A stretch of DNA of 64,000 nucleotides from Timema cristinae. Its lineage: Eukaryota; Arthropoda; Insecta; Phasmatodea; Timematidae. Location: the NCBI GenBank assembly GCA_039000515.1, contig JBCFYV010000001.1, forward strand, positions 53,996,410 through 54,060,409. The letters run 5' to 3'. Under the pieces are notes generated by a model. The model had not been told where the DNA came from. It saw only the letters and a list, made by a program, of their open reading frames with translations, and made no database searches. This document shows positions 22,300-35,226 of the stretch, piece after piece; position 1 is the stretch's first letter; each line of letters opens with the position of its first letter. Position numbers and translations under genes: made by a program.

Positions 22300-25053
22300 C
22301 ATCTGTCTTCTGACCCTGCCAGTTTCACCAAATGTGACCTAGGTCAGCCAAGTAGTCGACATCGTACTGATACAATGTGCATGCCTTCAAACCCGTAATG
22401 TTGTGGTACAGTTTGTTTGCAGAGTTGATAGAGTATTTAACTGACTTGTCTCTAGTTATCCACGTGACGTAAATTTGTAGTGCACTTGTTATTGTAAGTA
22501 TGTTCCACGCGATGTAATGACGTGTCTGTCTTACTTTCCACTTTCAGATATGTGACTTCCTTAGGTCCTGAAATGTTCAACAGGGTTAATAATTGGGCCG
22601 AGAATCCACCGTACTTATAGACACCAACCATTAATAATAAGGGATCTTATTGGAAATTATATGGTTTAAATTCAATTGTTTATAATTTGTAAAAATCAAA
22701 TCAGAATCTCTTTTATTCTCAAAACTAGATTAGAAATACTTAAGTTTGTAGTTATAAACTTTTCCTTAGATCGCTACATATTCCTAAACTAGTATTAATT
22801 TAAAAAATAAATAAATATATATAAAGATACATTTATATATTCCTTTATTCAATTAAAACATATTAAACTGAATGTTTAGCTGATAATGTTGTACTTTAAT
22901 AACATATAAAAGTATTTAGTACTAAATTATTTAGGATTTGATAATGAATTGTAAAAATTTTTAACACTCAATTTATTTTGAATCAATTCTCACTGTATTT
23001 GCTGAATAAGTTGGTCCCAGACATTTCTTTAAAGTGATAGGCCTCCTCTTTTTACAATAAGTAATCACTGTGTAGTAAACCCTACGGTTATTATTTTAGA
23101 TGCTAATGTCTAAATTTCAGCTTTATTAGTTTATCAGACTCATATTCCTCATTGTATATATATATTATATATATATATATATATATTTGCAGGATAGTTA
23201 TAGAAGAATTAAAAAGCTAAGCTTCTTACAAAGAGTAAGAAGCTTAGGTAGGCTCTTCTAACAAACGCCACCCTTTTGTCGAAAAAGCTTATGATACATT
23301 AGTTAGGCCTTCTTTTGTGATACAGCTAGAGACCTAACAGCCTCGTTTGCTGTGGAAAAATTTGACCACATGCTTTGCGTCAAGCCACAATTAATATGAT
23401 AGAGCCCTTTGCATATGATTAAGGGTTTTTGAAACACGTTTCACAACATAAATATAGTCTGATATAAATACATACGGGTCCTGAAGCTTATGGAGACATT
23501 ATGCGAGTAAAGTTGGTAATTGGTGTTGATAGCGGAGACTTTAACAGTGTAGTTCGTGCATGTGTCAATGTTTTCGTCGGCACTGTAAGATAGATAACCT
23601 GTCAAAATGTGGAAACAATGTTCTTTAGTCTCTCCCAGCTTAGTCCAACACACACAGTACCTGCAATCAATGTAAGTCGTGAGGAATATTGATGGGTCAA
23701 TACATGATCTTTGGTAATTGTAAAAAATAAACAGAAGGTGACGATGAAATTTGGAAGAATTTGTTTTATTTTGTCAGGGTTCTCAAACAGTTATAATTTA
23801 CACACACAGACACACACTGATAAATAACACGAGTTGAAACCTATATTCCTCAGCGGTAAGAACATTGGTGGACTAAGATAATTGACCCGGGTTTTATGCC
23901 CGTGTTTAGATGATATTTCTCAATAAAGTGTATGGTATTTAGATGCGGATATAACAGTTATTAAAAACTTTAATAGTTTGGATGTTTATTCAATCAATCT
24001 ATAATAAGGCAAGTAATCGATATAATCTACCATGCCAATTGAGACAAATATATTTGATGAGCTAATTGTAGCTCTTTTATTATATCATATTTGGTTATGA
24101 ATATTTTTTGTTTGTTACCATCAAACACCTTAAGCATTTAAATTCCCTCACCTATTGATGCAGGTCATATCTGTCGGTGCCTGCCACCTAAGTACAAAGA
24201 AGGAACCACCATCGTAGCCAAGAACCAAATTGTGGATTTGCTCCAACACTTGAATAAAAATATCAATTATTTATTCACATTTGAATTTCATTGCATGTAT
24301 CCATTTATAGATAAAAACATATGTATTTATTCTTATATACTTATATATATGCATTTAAATATAGTTTTAACTAGGATTATAAATTAAACAAATAAATTAT
24401 TATATAGATACACATTTAACCATCTCCCCCAAGCAAATATTATATAAAACACAACAACCAGAATCCCAACTGTTAATGAATCACACTCACATTGAAAAGA
24501 AACAGAGTTGCCTTAGCAATGTTTTGTCATCTAATAAGTTTTGTAGGTGAACACGCTATCTATTGAGTTAACCCTTTAAGGAATAAATCATTTCAAAGAT
24601 TTGCTCAGACCTCAATATAGGTATTATATTGTACAAGGAACACGGGATACTTAACATATTAATTTTCAAACAACTTTTAAAGGCTCACTTTGATTCTTAA
24701 TATATGATTAAAATTTAGTCTTCTCTTTTACATTATTTTAAATAGGATTGAATATCTTTTAATCTCTGACGTGAACATATTAAACACACGATAAATTATA
24801 CAAGTGTCATCAAGGTAATCGAAAACAGTTTCTAAACAAGAAAAGCTGAATACAAAATAAACCATGCTATTCAAAATATGAGTAACATCTCAATATTTGA
24901 GTTAGTAGTATTCACAGTAGTCTAAAATAATGTGCTCCATACTTGAAAATCAATTCATATCTTACCATATTCTGTGCAATCTGCAGCGAACCCAGGACCC
25001 GCAAATAAGACTATCAGAATCACACAGCAATATGGCCACATCTGCTTTAACAT
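22300..25053 (-). pseudogene. FN3-domain secreted protein, copy G2 (exon 4 broken)
   Basis: Exons 1-3 are intact. Exon 1 is 24,966-25,053 (MLKQMWPYCC, hydrophobic VILIVLF). Exon 2 is 24,152-24,248 and contains LRWQAPTDMTC. Exon 3 is 23,476-23,660 and contains WTKLGETKEHCF and CTNYTVKVSAINTNY. The lengths are 88, 97 and 185 nt as in the other copies, with the same phases and splice sites. Exon 4 (22,300-22,567) is 268 nt instead of 279. Aligned by eye to G4 it has many one-base losses and stops, so the second FN3 domain cannot be read. Either the gene is dead or this stretch was poorly assembled. Otherwise the product would be a secreted, N-glycosylated two-FN3 protein like G4. Confidence 0.6.
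23154..23190. repeat. TA microsatellite in intron 3 of G2
   Basis: A nearly pure (TA)n tract. At the same place in G3 and G4 the sequence is TTGTGTATACGTTGCAGG without expansion. Confidence 0.8.
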
Positions 25054-25232
25054 TACAGTCGATAATTGATCACATACCCCACTGATATTAACATCATTCA
25101 ATAATTTTTTATCTAGCTTAATAGTAACACTACTTATTTAGATGTCTTCCATAATATGAGGACTATATACTAACACATTATTAAATTAGTTTCGAAATTA
25201 TATATTATAAGTACATAGAATATTTAGCTCAC

Positions 25233-25364
25233 CTGTGATATTTTTGTCCACTTCTCAAATCAAAGCCACACCTACAGAAGAATACGTGTATCAAACTTTA
25301 AACGAAAATAATCGTTCTGGGTTTAGGTTAGAACTTTACAAATAAGTAATGAACATATTTATAT
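25233..25364 (-). promoter_or_regulatory. Non-coding first exon and TATA-like motif of G2
   Basis: The donor GTGAGC adjoins 25,233. TATTTATAT (plus strand) is at 25,356-25,364. Same arrangement as in G1. Confidence 0.45.
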
Positions 25365-25682
25365 CAGGGATTTAACTCGTATGATTGTTTGTTGGTTTTA
25401 GGGATTAATAATTGTAATTAATATATGTCGAGATTAAATCATGACGTTTAAATATGATTGATATTAATAAATGGCCATTCTAGAGTAATCCATTATTTAT
25501 AAATTTCTTCAGAAGTTTATTTGTTAATAAACAGGTACACTCTGGTTGCTCTGGAATATAGAAGTATTACCTTGACGGATAGCACAAAGGCCACGTGTTC
25601 ATAGCAGTGCTTACCAGGGTTGCCAGGTCTGTCATGGACCCCCATAGTGTTACTTTACATGCGGTGGCTGTTAATAATTTTG

Positions 25683-26760
25683 GTAAGTGTATTTTTGACA
25701 TAGTACCATTGTTAAGTGAAAATAAAGCTGAAGATTTTAAGTTAAGAAAAAACAGAAAGGGTTAAATGAAGTTAAAGCAGAACGTTTTAAATGAAGATAA
25801 ACCAGAAAGTGTTAAATGAAGATAAAGTAAAAAAGGTTTCTAATTATTTTTAATTGTTTGTAGGTGATTGATATATTCTATATAAGATATTTATAGGCTA
25901 ATAAAAGGAGGTGTTTGTCTATGGGTGTGTGTTTGTGTGCTTGTTTGTTTGTTTGTGTGTCTGTGTGTTTATTTGGGATGCCCAACCAAATCTACGGCAA
26001 GCAGAGATCTGATATTTTTACCATAGATGGTCGGAAGGGGGAATGCACCTCAAAGCCATAAAACATCGATTTTCTCAAAATTGGCTCTTACGATTTCTAT
26101 TAAGATTCGTATCTAGGCGTTGATTAATATTATATATAAGCTGGCTATTTTCATTTTCCAATTAAAATTAATTTTAGTGTGTTTTACAGAAGCAGAAACT
26201 TCCATATTTCCGCAAATAATGGAAAATAAATAACATATCATTGCAAAATTGTAGTAAAATTTAAAATAATTTTTTTTGTATGAAATATATTTTTATAGAA
26301 CCAACAATTTCTGAGATATTGGCAAATATAATAATACAATTTTGTGAGCTTTAGTTGTAAAGAGATACTAAAAATATAGTGCAATTTATACTAGGGTTTA
26401 TTAGTGTATATTATTTTGTTTCATATATATTACGAGTATTGAGTAAATATATCCAGTTTTAAACAATAGAGCGAGAAAGTCCCTGTGGAGTTCCGTACCA
26501 TTTATATTATTATTGCTTGGTTTATAAACTAAAACTTCGTTACGTTACGCTAGACTAATCCCCCCTTCCCCATGTCTCGCAGCGAAACGCTTAGATGGAT
26601 CCCCTCCTCCCCTCAATTGCGTTACATAATATATGTATATCCCCTTAATGGAGGCGTGAGTTTTGATGTTTTGGAGAATATCTAGTATCTATTAAAAATT
26701 AAAATATGTTGACAATCAGCTGTTTTATGTTAGTGTTGCAATGCATCATGGGTAAATACA
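25683..26760. other. Upstream DNA of unit 2
   Basis: Direct repeats AAATGAAG(A/T)TAAA (about 25,760-25,830) and a TG/GTTT microsatellite (25,922-25,975). At about 26,058 there is a direct jump into the sequence that in unit 1 lies at 15,300, so unit 2 lacks the 6290-6720 SINE segment and the Gypsy site. A TACGTAA-type palindromic patch lies at 26,530-26,650. No gene. Confidence 0.5.
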
Positions 26761-27143
26761 TTATTCACTATCAACATCATACTCACTATCGCCATCATAA
26801 TTATTTCACCATCATATTCACTATCACCTTAATATTCACTATCAACATCATACTCACTATCGCCATCATAATTATTATCACTATCATATTCACTATCGCC
26901 TCATATAACTATCACTCTCATACTCACTATCACCTCTCATATTCACTACCACCTTTATATTTACTATCACCATCATACTCAATATCACCTTTATATTTAC
27001 TATAACCATCATACTCACTATCACCATCATACTCACTATCACCATTATACTCACTATTACCCCCATACAATCATCGTCATACTCACCATCACCATTATAT
27101 TCACCATCAACATCATATTCACTATCATCATCATCTCATCTCA
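26761..27143. repeat. 18-bp minisatellite, unit 2
   Basis: Degenerate copies of TCACTATC(A/G)CCATCATA(T/C)T, at the same relative place as in units 1, 3 and 4. Confidence 0.88.
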
Positions 27144-27144
27144 T

Positions 27145-30006
27145 CGGGACATGTAAAAAGCCTCCACTGGATGTACGATTAGAACTGTACATTTGGACAT
27201 CCCCTGGGCAGTGGTATATTGATACTGGCTAATATTTCCACAAAACCAGTTTAATAGTGATGTAGCCAAGATACGACACATAATCATATATACACACAAA
27301 CAAAATTGTATACATTACATAACCGATTTTATTATTGAAACCCTTAAAGATAGTCATGGAAGAGTTCAGATTGGTTGCCAAACTGTAATGCCAGTACATT
27401 TGGATGTTGTACCTATAATTATATATGAATGGTCATTTGTTGTATTTGTATCTTCATTGTTTTGATCAATGATTAAATTCATTGGTATCAAGTATTTGGT
27501 TGAATAATCTTATTTGTTAAGAATACTAAGAAATATTTTCACTGTTATATTGAATTAGTAGATACAGAGAACATTGGAGTAGAATTTTAAATGTTTTATC
27601 AAATCATATATTGATCACCGACTAGATTACTTTCCCTCCCATGAATTTTCCAAGTGGAATCTATTTCACAAAAGATATGCATCTCATTCATCTAGAGTAA
27701 ACTGATATTATTAGTTATTGTAAGATATATGAGTGTTAATCAAACGTTTCCTTCGCTGTACAGTTGTTCGGACATGTTTATATTGGTAGCCATTAGAAGA
27801 AGAGGAAACGATTAGAATACTTGTAATTGGATTTAAATGGAAGCTAATTAAACATAGTCAATAATCATTATTTATTAAGTTATTTATCATGTTTTAAATT
27901 AACTATAAAGGTACAATATTACATATGATATATTATTATGTTCTATCTCTATTGAAAACTGATAGTTTCATTAAAGTATTTATTCTTTCTCGTCAAAGAG
28001 AAAATATTTTAACTCAATTTTGAAAATTGTGACCTCTTGATTTTGATGAATATTTACGTTTTATGTATCTGTATTTCTGAACAAGAAAAAGTATATTTTG
28101 AAAATTTGTTTGTCTGTCCCTGAACACAGATCTGAAACGGTTGAATTGATTTTGTTCAATCTTGATATTTATATATGGCTATCTATACCTACAGATTATT
28201 TAATATTCAACCCTAGTCTTTAAGCCAGAGGTTGCATTTCAGTCGATCACCGTCAACAGGAATACTTTCAGTAGATCACGTAATTAAGCCAAATCATCAT
28301 TAAAAGTAGATCTTTGAGTTTTCTAAGCTCGCAAATATTTAAAGTATTATCAAATGATATTTGAATGTCAACAAAATTAGCTATACATCGTTAATAATAG
28401 GTAATAATAAGAAAATTAAATATTTTAATATAAGAAGGTATATTTTATTTATTCTATATGAATTTCTATAAAGGAGGGGACATTAGTTTATTAGGAGATT
28501 GAATTATATGAATAAATATAAAAGGTACAGGTATAAGGAAAAATAAAACTAAGTGGGAGATCAAGGGATTTTTGATCATTATATAAGTCTATTGGGAATC
28601 AAAAATGTTGCCGAGGCTTGCTTTAAAATAATAGTAGTTTACAAATAAGGTATTTTTTTAAGTTCCAAATTTTTCTAAAATAGATTAAACTAATTTGGTT
28701 AAAATGGTTAAAATAGATATCTAGGGAGTATTTAATATGATATCCGAAATAACATGCTATACTTATTTTTCTGAAAAAATAAAGTTCATTTAATGTTAGT
28801 TTACAGATCAGGTGTTTTTTAAATTTTTCAAATAATTTTATAATGTGTTTAACAATTTGATTCTAATAAGTATCTGGTCTGTTTTTTACAATATACAAAA
28901 TTTTATTTATTTTTTCTAAATAAGTTAGTATTATAGTAGTTTACAAATGACTAGTCTGAAAGATTTGATTGAAAAAAAAAAACAGCTACCGTGATTTTGT
29001 TTCAAATTGGTATTTGGGGCCTCTTTACTAGTATAAATAAAATTATATGTTGATTTTTCTTAGGTGACTGTGAGCTATGTAATAAAAGCTATCTTGGAGT
29101 ATTATACAACATAACTTTAAATAAGAGCTACTTATTTAAGTAACAAGTATACATATTATTTGACCTATATAAATTATGTTAGGAGCTAGATAGTTAAAAC
29201 ACCTCCTATCCCACATGCCTCAGTGCGAGTACAGTTCCTCTATTGTTACAATTTGCCTCTATTTTCCACCTCATTACATTTATTATTATATATTCGTTAT
29301 CATTGTAGTTTTAAATAATTTTGGTTTTCACTTTTAATTATGTATTTATTTGAACAAAATACTATAGTTGATTGCTTTATGTGCTACCATTTCTACTATA
29401 GCGTCATAGAGAGTGTATTTTTTTTCACTTTTTAAAAGTTACCAAATTGCTTTATTTTTTACAAAGTTATTCTAAAATATTGCTTTGTAGGTATTATTAA
29501 TCAAATTTGGTAGTTACCTCTCTTATCACACATAACTAGTCTTGTCAATTGAAAAAGGGAATATTCATTCTTTATCTAAATTTTCATTATAAATCAAAAT
29601 ATAATTGGAATAACACCAATAAATTTCAACAAAACCAGGTGTATTATGAATACAAATTTATTCTTCAAACGAGATAAATTACAAATGAAATCCAGCACAC
29701 GTGCTCATAACATTAGAGTCTGTAGACAGTCCTGTTCATTTCTCACTTCAATATTCTGAAAAAAAAAGTATGCATAAAAGATTAAAATAATTATTGTAAA
29801 ATAAAGTAAAACTTACTGTGGAGGATGGTAAGAGTAGAAGCGAAAGATGTGTCATTTTTATCTAGCAGTTGAAAAATTGCTTAATTTACTTGTTATTCAT
29901 ACACCAATAAATGCGTTCTGAAACTATTATTTTAACAGGTAATGTGCAATTTAAAAACGGTTTTATTAATTTAGTTAAATTTTAATATATTCATAACAAT
30001 TTAATC
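27145..30006. other. Intergenic repeat block between G2 and G3
   Basis: Colinear with 18,376-21,720, with a private loss of about 320 bases near 29,855 (GTGTCAT joins TTTTATCTAGCAG). No gene. Confidence 0.55.
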
Positions 30007-30102
30007 TAAGATGAAATTCAAGGAGCATAAGCCTATTAACGGCAACACTCTTGCACAAACCTTTCATGTATATTACTGTAATATTACACTATCGAGGTGT
30101 AG

Positions 30103-31674
30103 GAGCTGTAATCTAAGCTCTAGAACTAGAGGGATTCAATACAATTAAATAAATTAACATTACAAAACCTTTAGACTAATAGGAGTGCGCAGTGTAACTA
30201 ACATTATGTTTTGAGCCCAAGATTATCAGGGTATACAACCCATCTCCAACGCACGCCACTCACTCCTAGAAGCGTGAAAAAATACTGTCCAACTTCAAAG
30301 ATCAAATTATGTTTCATATGAAGAAGTCGAGACTAAGATAAAAGGACTGGGAAATTACACATAACTAAAACCTAGGGATAAATGGCGTAACTAGAATAGT
30401 AAACAGTCTTAAAGAAAACTTTGATTTTATTTCAGCCAAAATCTTATTAGAGAACAATGCCCTTCTTTTAACGAATCTTAGAAAGTTTCGTATAGATACA
30501 ATATCACAAAAGCTAAAGTGCAACAATAACACTCTATGTTCTTCACAAAAAATATTTATGAACATACGTTAATTAAATTTAACTGCATGGGCTTATTAAA
30601 ATGGCGTATGACAACATCTAACATATTTCAGTGCTAGTTGTAAAAAAGTAATACAAAATCTTAGCCAACAACTTTAAAGTTGTGTAGTTACACAACAAAT
30701 GACCAGTCTAATTGTCTAACCTAAAGATTATTAACCAACTCTGTCAACATTTGATTGACATTGAAACACAACTCATAAGTTAGATAAATAACGTTAAATA
30801 GATAAGAGTAGCTATAAACGTAATGCATAATTATGTTAGCGATTGAAAAGTTATGTCCTAATGTTAGAACTACATTTCCCTATAAATATTACTTCATTTT
30901 GCATCGCAACACACTTTCAACATTAACTAAATATATTTATTTTGAAACGCATAAGTTAACTAACAATAAATATATTTATTTTGAAACGCATAAGTTAATT
31001 AACAATTGGAAAAATTCAGACCTAACTTTAAAAAAAAAACTTCCCCGCATTACTTTCTTTTAACCAAAGTCATATTTCTCTACAATCCTTTTGCAAAATA
31101 AAAAAAGTTACTCTATATTCTGTAAAAGAACGAAGATTCATATAAGATATCAACAACAATATTTAAACGTAAAAATGACCAAAATGGAATTTAGAAAAGT
31201 TACAATATTTTTTAATTTACGCCAAGCATAATTTCTCCTTACATTGTATAGGTATTTCCTCGAAGCCTACGCTTCGTTCTAGTGTCCGAGCCTAATCCAA
31301 GAGTGGTCTCATTCTTGACGGACGGTCTATTATATGGTGCACAACTTATCTAACACTCGAGACGGGATTACACAAGGGTGGGGATCACTGAATTCAAACA
31401 CACTGGGAGAGGGGATGTGCGCGGTACTAGAAACGTTGAGAGTCTTCTGGCAGTTTCTATCTTCTTCTACACGTCCATGTTGTTATTGAGACGGGTGGCG
31501 GTGTCTAGTGGCATGATGCGGCACTAGCCTTGGAGCTCTCAGATGTTTGGGTATTGTTAGTGCGTGCTGACGTGTGTTCTTCCCGCAGCCAGTCTAGTCG
31601 GTGAAATTGGGTAAGTGATGTTTTGATTTACTAGCCCAATTTTGGTTAACTTGTGGCAATAATTCCTACAGAGT
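30103..31674 (-). mobile_element. Solo LTR of the same Gypsy family, minus strand
   Basis: 30,107-31,670 read on the minus strand begins TGTAGGAATTATTGCCACA and ends GAGCTTAGATTACA. It matches the full-length element's LTR throughout, including the 24-base core at 31,283-31,306. Flanks GAGC (30,103-30,106) and GAGT (31,671-31,674) look like a 4-bp duplication with one change. The empty site is visible in the other units (GTGTAGGAAGTCACCAACG near 21,800, GTGTAGGAAGTCACCAAAG near 51,040). It is clearly older than the 6725-15101 copy. No internal region remains, as expected after LTR-LTR recombination. It lies in the conserved candidate terminal-exon block of G3. Confidence 0.88.
30923..31004. 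repeat. 39-bp tandem duplication inside the solo LTR
   Basis: Two copies of TAAATATATTTATTTTGAAACGCATAAGTTAA(C/T)TAACAA side by side. The short open frame over it is not a gene. Confidence 0.75.
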
Positions 31675-31909
31675 TCACCAACGTAAATACATAAACGTAC
31701 TGCTCAGGTTTCTAAACATAAGTCAAATACATATTTTTACAGTTTAATGAAGCTTGTAATTAACATTCCTTTGGCTTATTTAAAAATAAATCAACCCAAA
31801 TGGATTTGAATAAGTTGGCCTAATGAGGTCTACACTAACAAATTTAGTTATGCCACTAAATTGAAGTACGGTTTGTTTATATTGTAAAACATAATATTAA
31901 ATCTCTTAC

Positions 31910-31950
31910 CTGGAGAATAAACCTCAATCTTCGAATGATTTCTCATTTTC
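31910..31950 (-). other. Candidate exon 5 region of G3
   Basis: Homologous to G4 51,281-51,316, with the GTAAGAG donor kept. The AG proposed as acceptor in G4 is changed to AA here and the frame has a TGA, so the exon is either dead or wrongly delimited. Confidence 0.25.
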
Positions 31951-32153
31951 AACAACCTAAAACAAACACGCAAACTAGTCTGAAATTTTAGTGACAAAGA
32001 AAAACTTTTCCAGAATAAAATAAATCTCTTGCTTTATATAAAGTAAAAGGAGGCTTTCAATGTCGTTTATTAATTTATTGTTGACTATAATACATTGTTC
32101 CAAAAGTTTGATCCAGATCAACCATTGCATTGACAATATTATAGTACATATAG

Positions 32154-32341
32154 CAGAACCTTACCATCTGTATTGCTGACTCTGCCAGTTCCACCAGAAT
32201 GTTGACCTAGGTCAGCCAAGGTGTAAAAAATATTATAGTACATATACCAGAACCTTACCATCTGTCTTGCTAACTCTGCCAGTTCCACCAGAATGTTGAC
32301 CTAGGTCAGCCAAGGTGTCGACATCGTACTGATACAATTGC
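32154..32341. repeat. 94-bp tandem duplication at the 3' end of G3 exon 4
   Basis: The segment from CAGAACCTTACCATCTG to CAGCCAAGGTGT occurs at 32,154 and again at 32,248, offset 94. It duplicates the exon 4 donor (GGTAAGG on the minus strand), so there are two donors. Confidence 0.8.
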
Positions 32342-34348
32342 ATGCCTTCAAACCCGTAATGTTGTGATATAGTTTGTTGGCAGAGTTGATGGAGTATTTA
32401 ATTTGACTTGTCTCCAGGTTAATCCACGTGACGTTATAATTGGTAGTGCACTTGTTATTGTAAGTATTGTTCCACGCGATGTTAAGTGACGTGTCTGTCT
32501 TACTTTCAACTTTAAGATATGTGACATCCATAGGTCCTGTAATATTCAACACGGTTAATTGTTGAGAATCCACTGTACTTATAGACACAACCATTAATAA
32601 TTAGGAGATCTTATTGGAAATTATATGTAGTTGATTCAATTTGTTTTTAATTTGTAAAAATCAAATTAAAATCTCTTTTATTCTCAAAACTAGATTACAA
32701 ATACTTAAGTTTGTAGTTATAAACTTTTATTTAGGATCGCTACATATTCCTAAACTAATGTAAATATTTAAATAAAAAAATAATATATATATATATATAT
32801 AAGATACATTACATACTCTTTATTTAATTAACAAATATTACAACTAAATATTTAGCTGATAATGTGTGTACTTTTAATAACACTATAAAGTATTTTAATT
32901 CTAAATTATTGGGGATATGATAATGAATTGTAAAAAATTTTTAACACTCAATTTATTTTGAATCAATTCTCACTTTACTTTCTGAATACGTTGGTCGCAA
33001 ACATAGCTTTCAAGTGATAGGCCTCTTCTTTTTACAACAAGTACTCACGTTTAGTAAACCCTACAGCTATGTCTACATTTTTAGTTTTATTAGTTTATCA
33101 CACTCATCTTCCTTATTGTGTATACGTTGCAGGATAATTATAGCAGAATAACCTCTTTGTGAGAAGCCTAGGTTTTTTACAAAACGCCACCATTTTGTCG
33201 AAAAGGCGTAGTCATCTTAGTTTAGGTCTTCTTTTTGCGATACGGCTAGAGATATACAGCCTTGTTTCTGTGGAAAAATTTGACCAATAAAACGTTGTCC
33301 AAACTTCATATTTTTTATAAAAGGCCTAGTCCATCCAGCCGTATTATAAAATTGTTAATTCGTACAGCCTTTTCACATTCTCATTAGCCTTTAATGGGTT
33401 CATCATCAAATCAGGCAAAAATTAAATTTTAATATTGAAATAGTAAAATATTTTAAAAGTAAAAAGTGTCTAAAGATAAATAATTTACAGTACTTGTAAA
33501 ACTAGTAAGAATAATTGTAGTTTTTTTTATATTAATTGCTAATTGCAGAAATGAAACATTTCCAAAAATACGTAAATAAAGTATTTCACATACTCATAAT
33601 CATTATAGATAGACGTATTATTTACTGTTTAAAGTAAACATTTGGCGTTAAGTATCATTGTTTGATGTCATTTTAATAATGACGTTTACCGCAGTTAGGT
33701 AACAAGTACTGGAGTTGTTTCTTTCTGCAGTTAATTTCGCCGGCCACCATAAAGATAACGCTAGTATTCATACCGTGTGAAATCAAAACCGCTGATTGTT
33801 ACTGTTTTTTTATATAAGCTTTTTTTTAGCTGTATTGTGATTATTAGTTGTTTCACAAAAGAGGTTTATTGTTCTTTCTGAGACTTATTAAACTGGGACG
33901 TTCAAATGAAGTGGACGGTCATAAGACTAAAAATGAAAGAAAGGTATTATCAATTCTGATCAATTCAAAAGAACTGTGTTAAAAAATACCAAAATCAGTG
34001 GCGGAAAGCATATAAATTCGACTAAGAAAATGATTCTCGCTAAAACTCTTGGTACAAGTGTTCGTGGGTGATCAGATTTTTTTTCTATTTTTTTTCCCCT
34101 TTCACTATAAGTTTTCTTTAAATAAATGTGCAATGTGAATTTTAACTTAAAAAATTAAATAAATTAAGCCAAAAACTGGTTAATTTTCTTTTTTTTCGGT
34201 TATAATGGACATTTAATATTTCAAAGAAAACATAACTTTATTCAAATATAAACTATTATTAACAAATACCTTTTTCTAATATTAATATTAATGTCTACCT
34301 TGTCTATCATTCAATATTTTAATTTCCTTTGTTTTATTAACCGTTAGA

Positions 34349-35215
34349 TGCAAGCAGTCATGCCTACAATATTTTACTGATGATGATATGGTTGACATTT
34401 TCTCTAGTCTCCATAATATTCAGTCGAAAATTGAACAGAATGTTTACCTACACTCACTAATGCAGACATACCCTGTGAAGAAACTAAGACTAACGCAGTC
34501 TGCAACAAATTCAAAATCTGAGGCATTCACTGTAAGTTACCATATTTTACAAAATAGAATTCAGACAGTGGTATGTAAAAAGGCATTTATTCAAATATAC
34601 GACTGTCCACCAAAACAGTGCTATAGGCCTAGCCATCTTCTGTGGCTTATTGAAAACCCAACAATAATTGAAAAAATGCGTGACCACACTGAAAGCTGCC
34701 CAACAAACGTTTCACACTATACAGGAACTGAAAAATATTTTCTGGCAGCTAACTTAAACATTAAATCCATGTACGAGATGTTTATTGAAAAGGAAAAATA
34801 CATTCTGTTACAAGTTCTTGCCAAGGGAAATAAACTTTCTTACAAGTTTTTCTGGCAGTATTTCAGAGAAAACTACAATCTAGGATTTGGTCGACCTGTT
34901 AAAGATGCATGCATAACTTGTGAGAAGCTTGGTAACAAAATAAATAATCCCATTCTTAACCAAAGGGCCAAGCAAATTGCAGTTTCATTGCTTATGGCTC
35001 ATAAACGCTGGGCGAAAAAGTTTAACGTTACATTGCAGGAAACTACAAAAATTTGCGAGACAGATAGCAGCTCAGCTGAGTTATGCATGGACTACATGGC
35101 AAATGTTTCACTCCCATGCATTCCTGTTCAAGATCTGTATTATCTACGGCAAATCATTGAAAATGTTTTTGGAATTCACGAGATTGGAAATGTCTGTAGT
35201 CTCACCTACAATTAA
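34349..35215 (+). pseudogene. Transposase, N-terminal half (DDE-type, unnamed arthropod family)
   Basis: The open frame follows an AG acceptor (ACCGTTAG) and runs to the stop at 35,213-35,215; the first ATG is at 34,388. It shows a zinc-type pair CKQSC, then VVCKKAFIQIYD, a SHYTGTEKYFL motif, FWQYFRENYNLGFGRPVKDAC with CxxC (CITC), and AHKRWAKKF. This order matches a common but poorly named family of arthropod transposases (VCKKAFL, then SHYxR..YL, then FGxPRxDTCxxCD). It ends where the nested insert begins. The remainder resumes at 37,870. No function for the host is implied. Confidence 0.55.
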
Positions 35216-35226
35216 ACTAAAATGCT

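Noticed and set aside
32301..32594. Start codon upstream of G3 exon 4 as a separate small gene
   Set aside because: The extra N-terminal residues lie before a conserved AG acceptor and the frame matches exon 4 of the larger gene.
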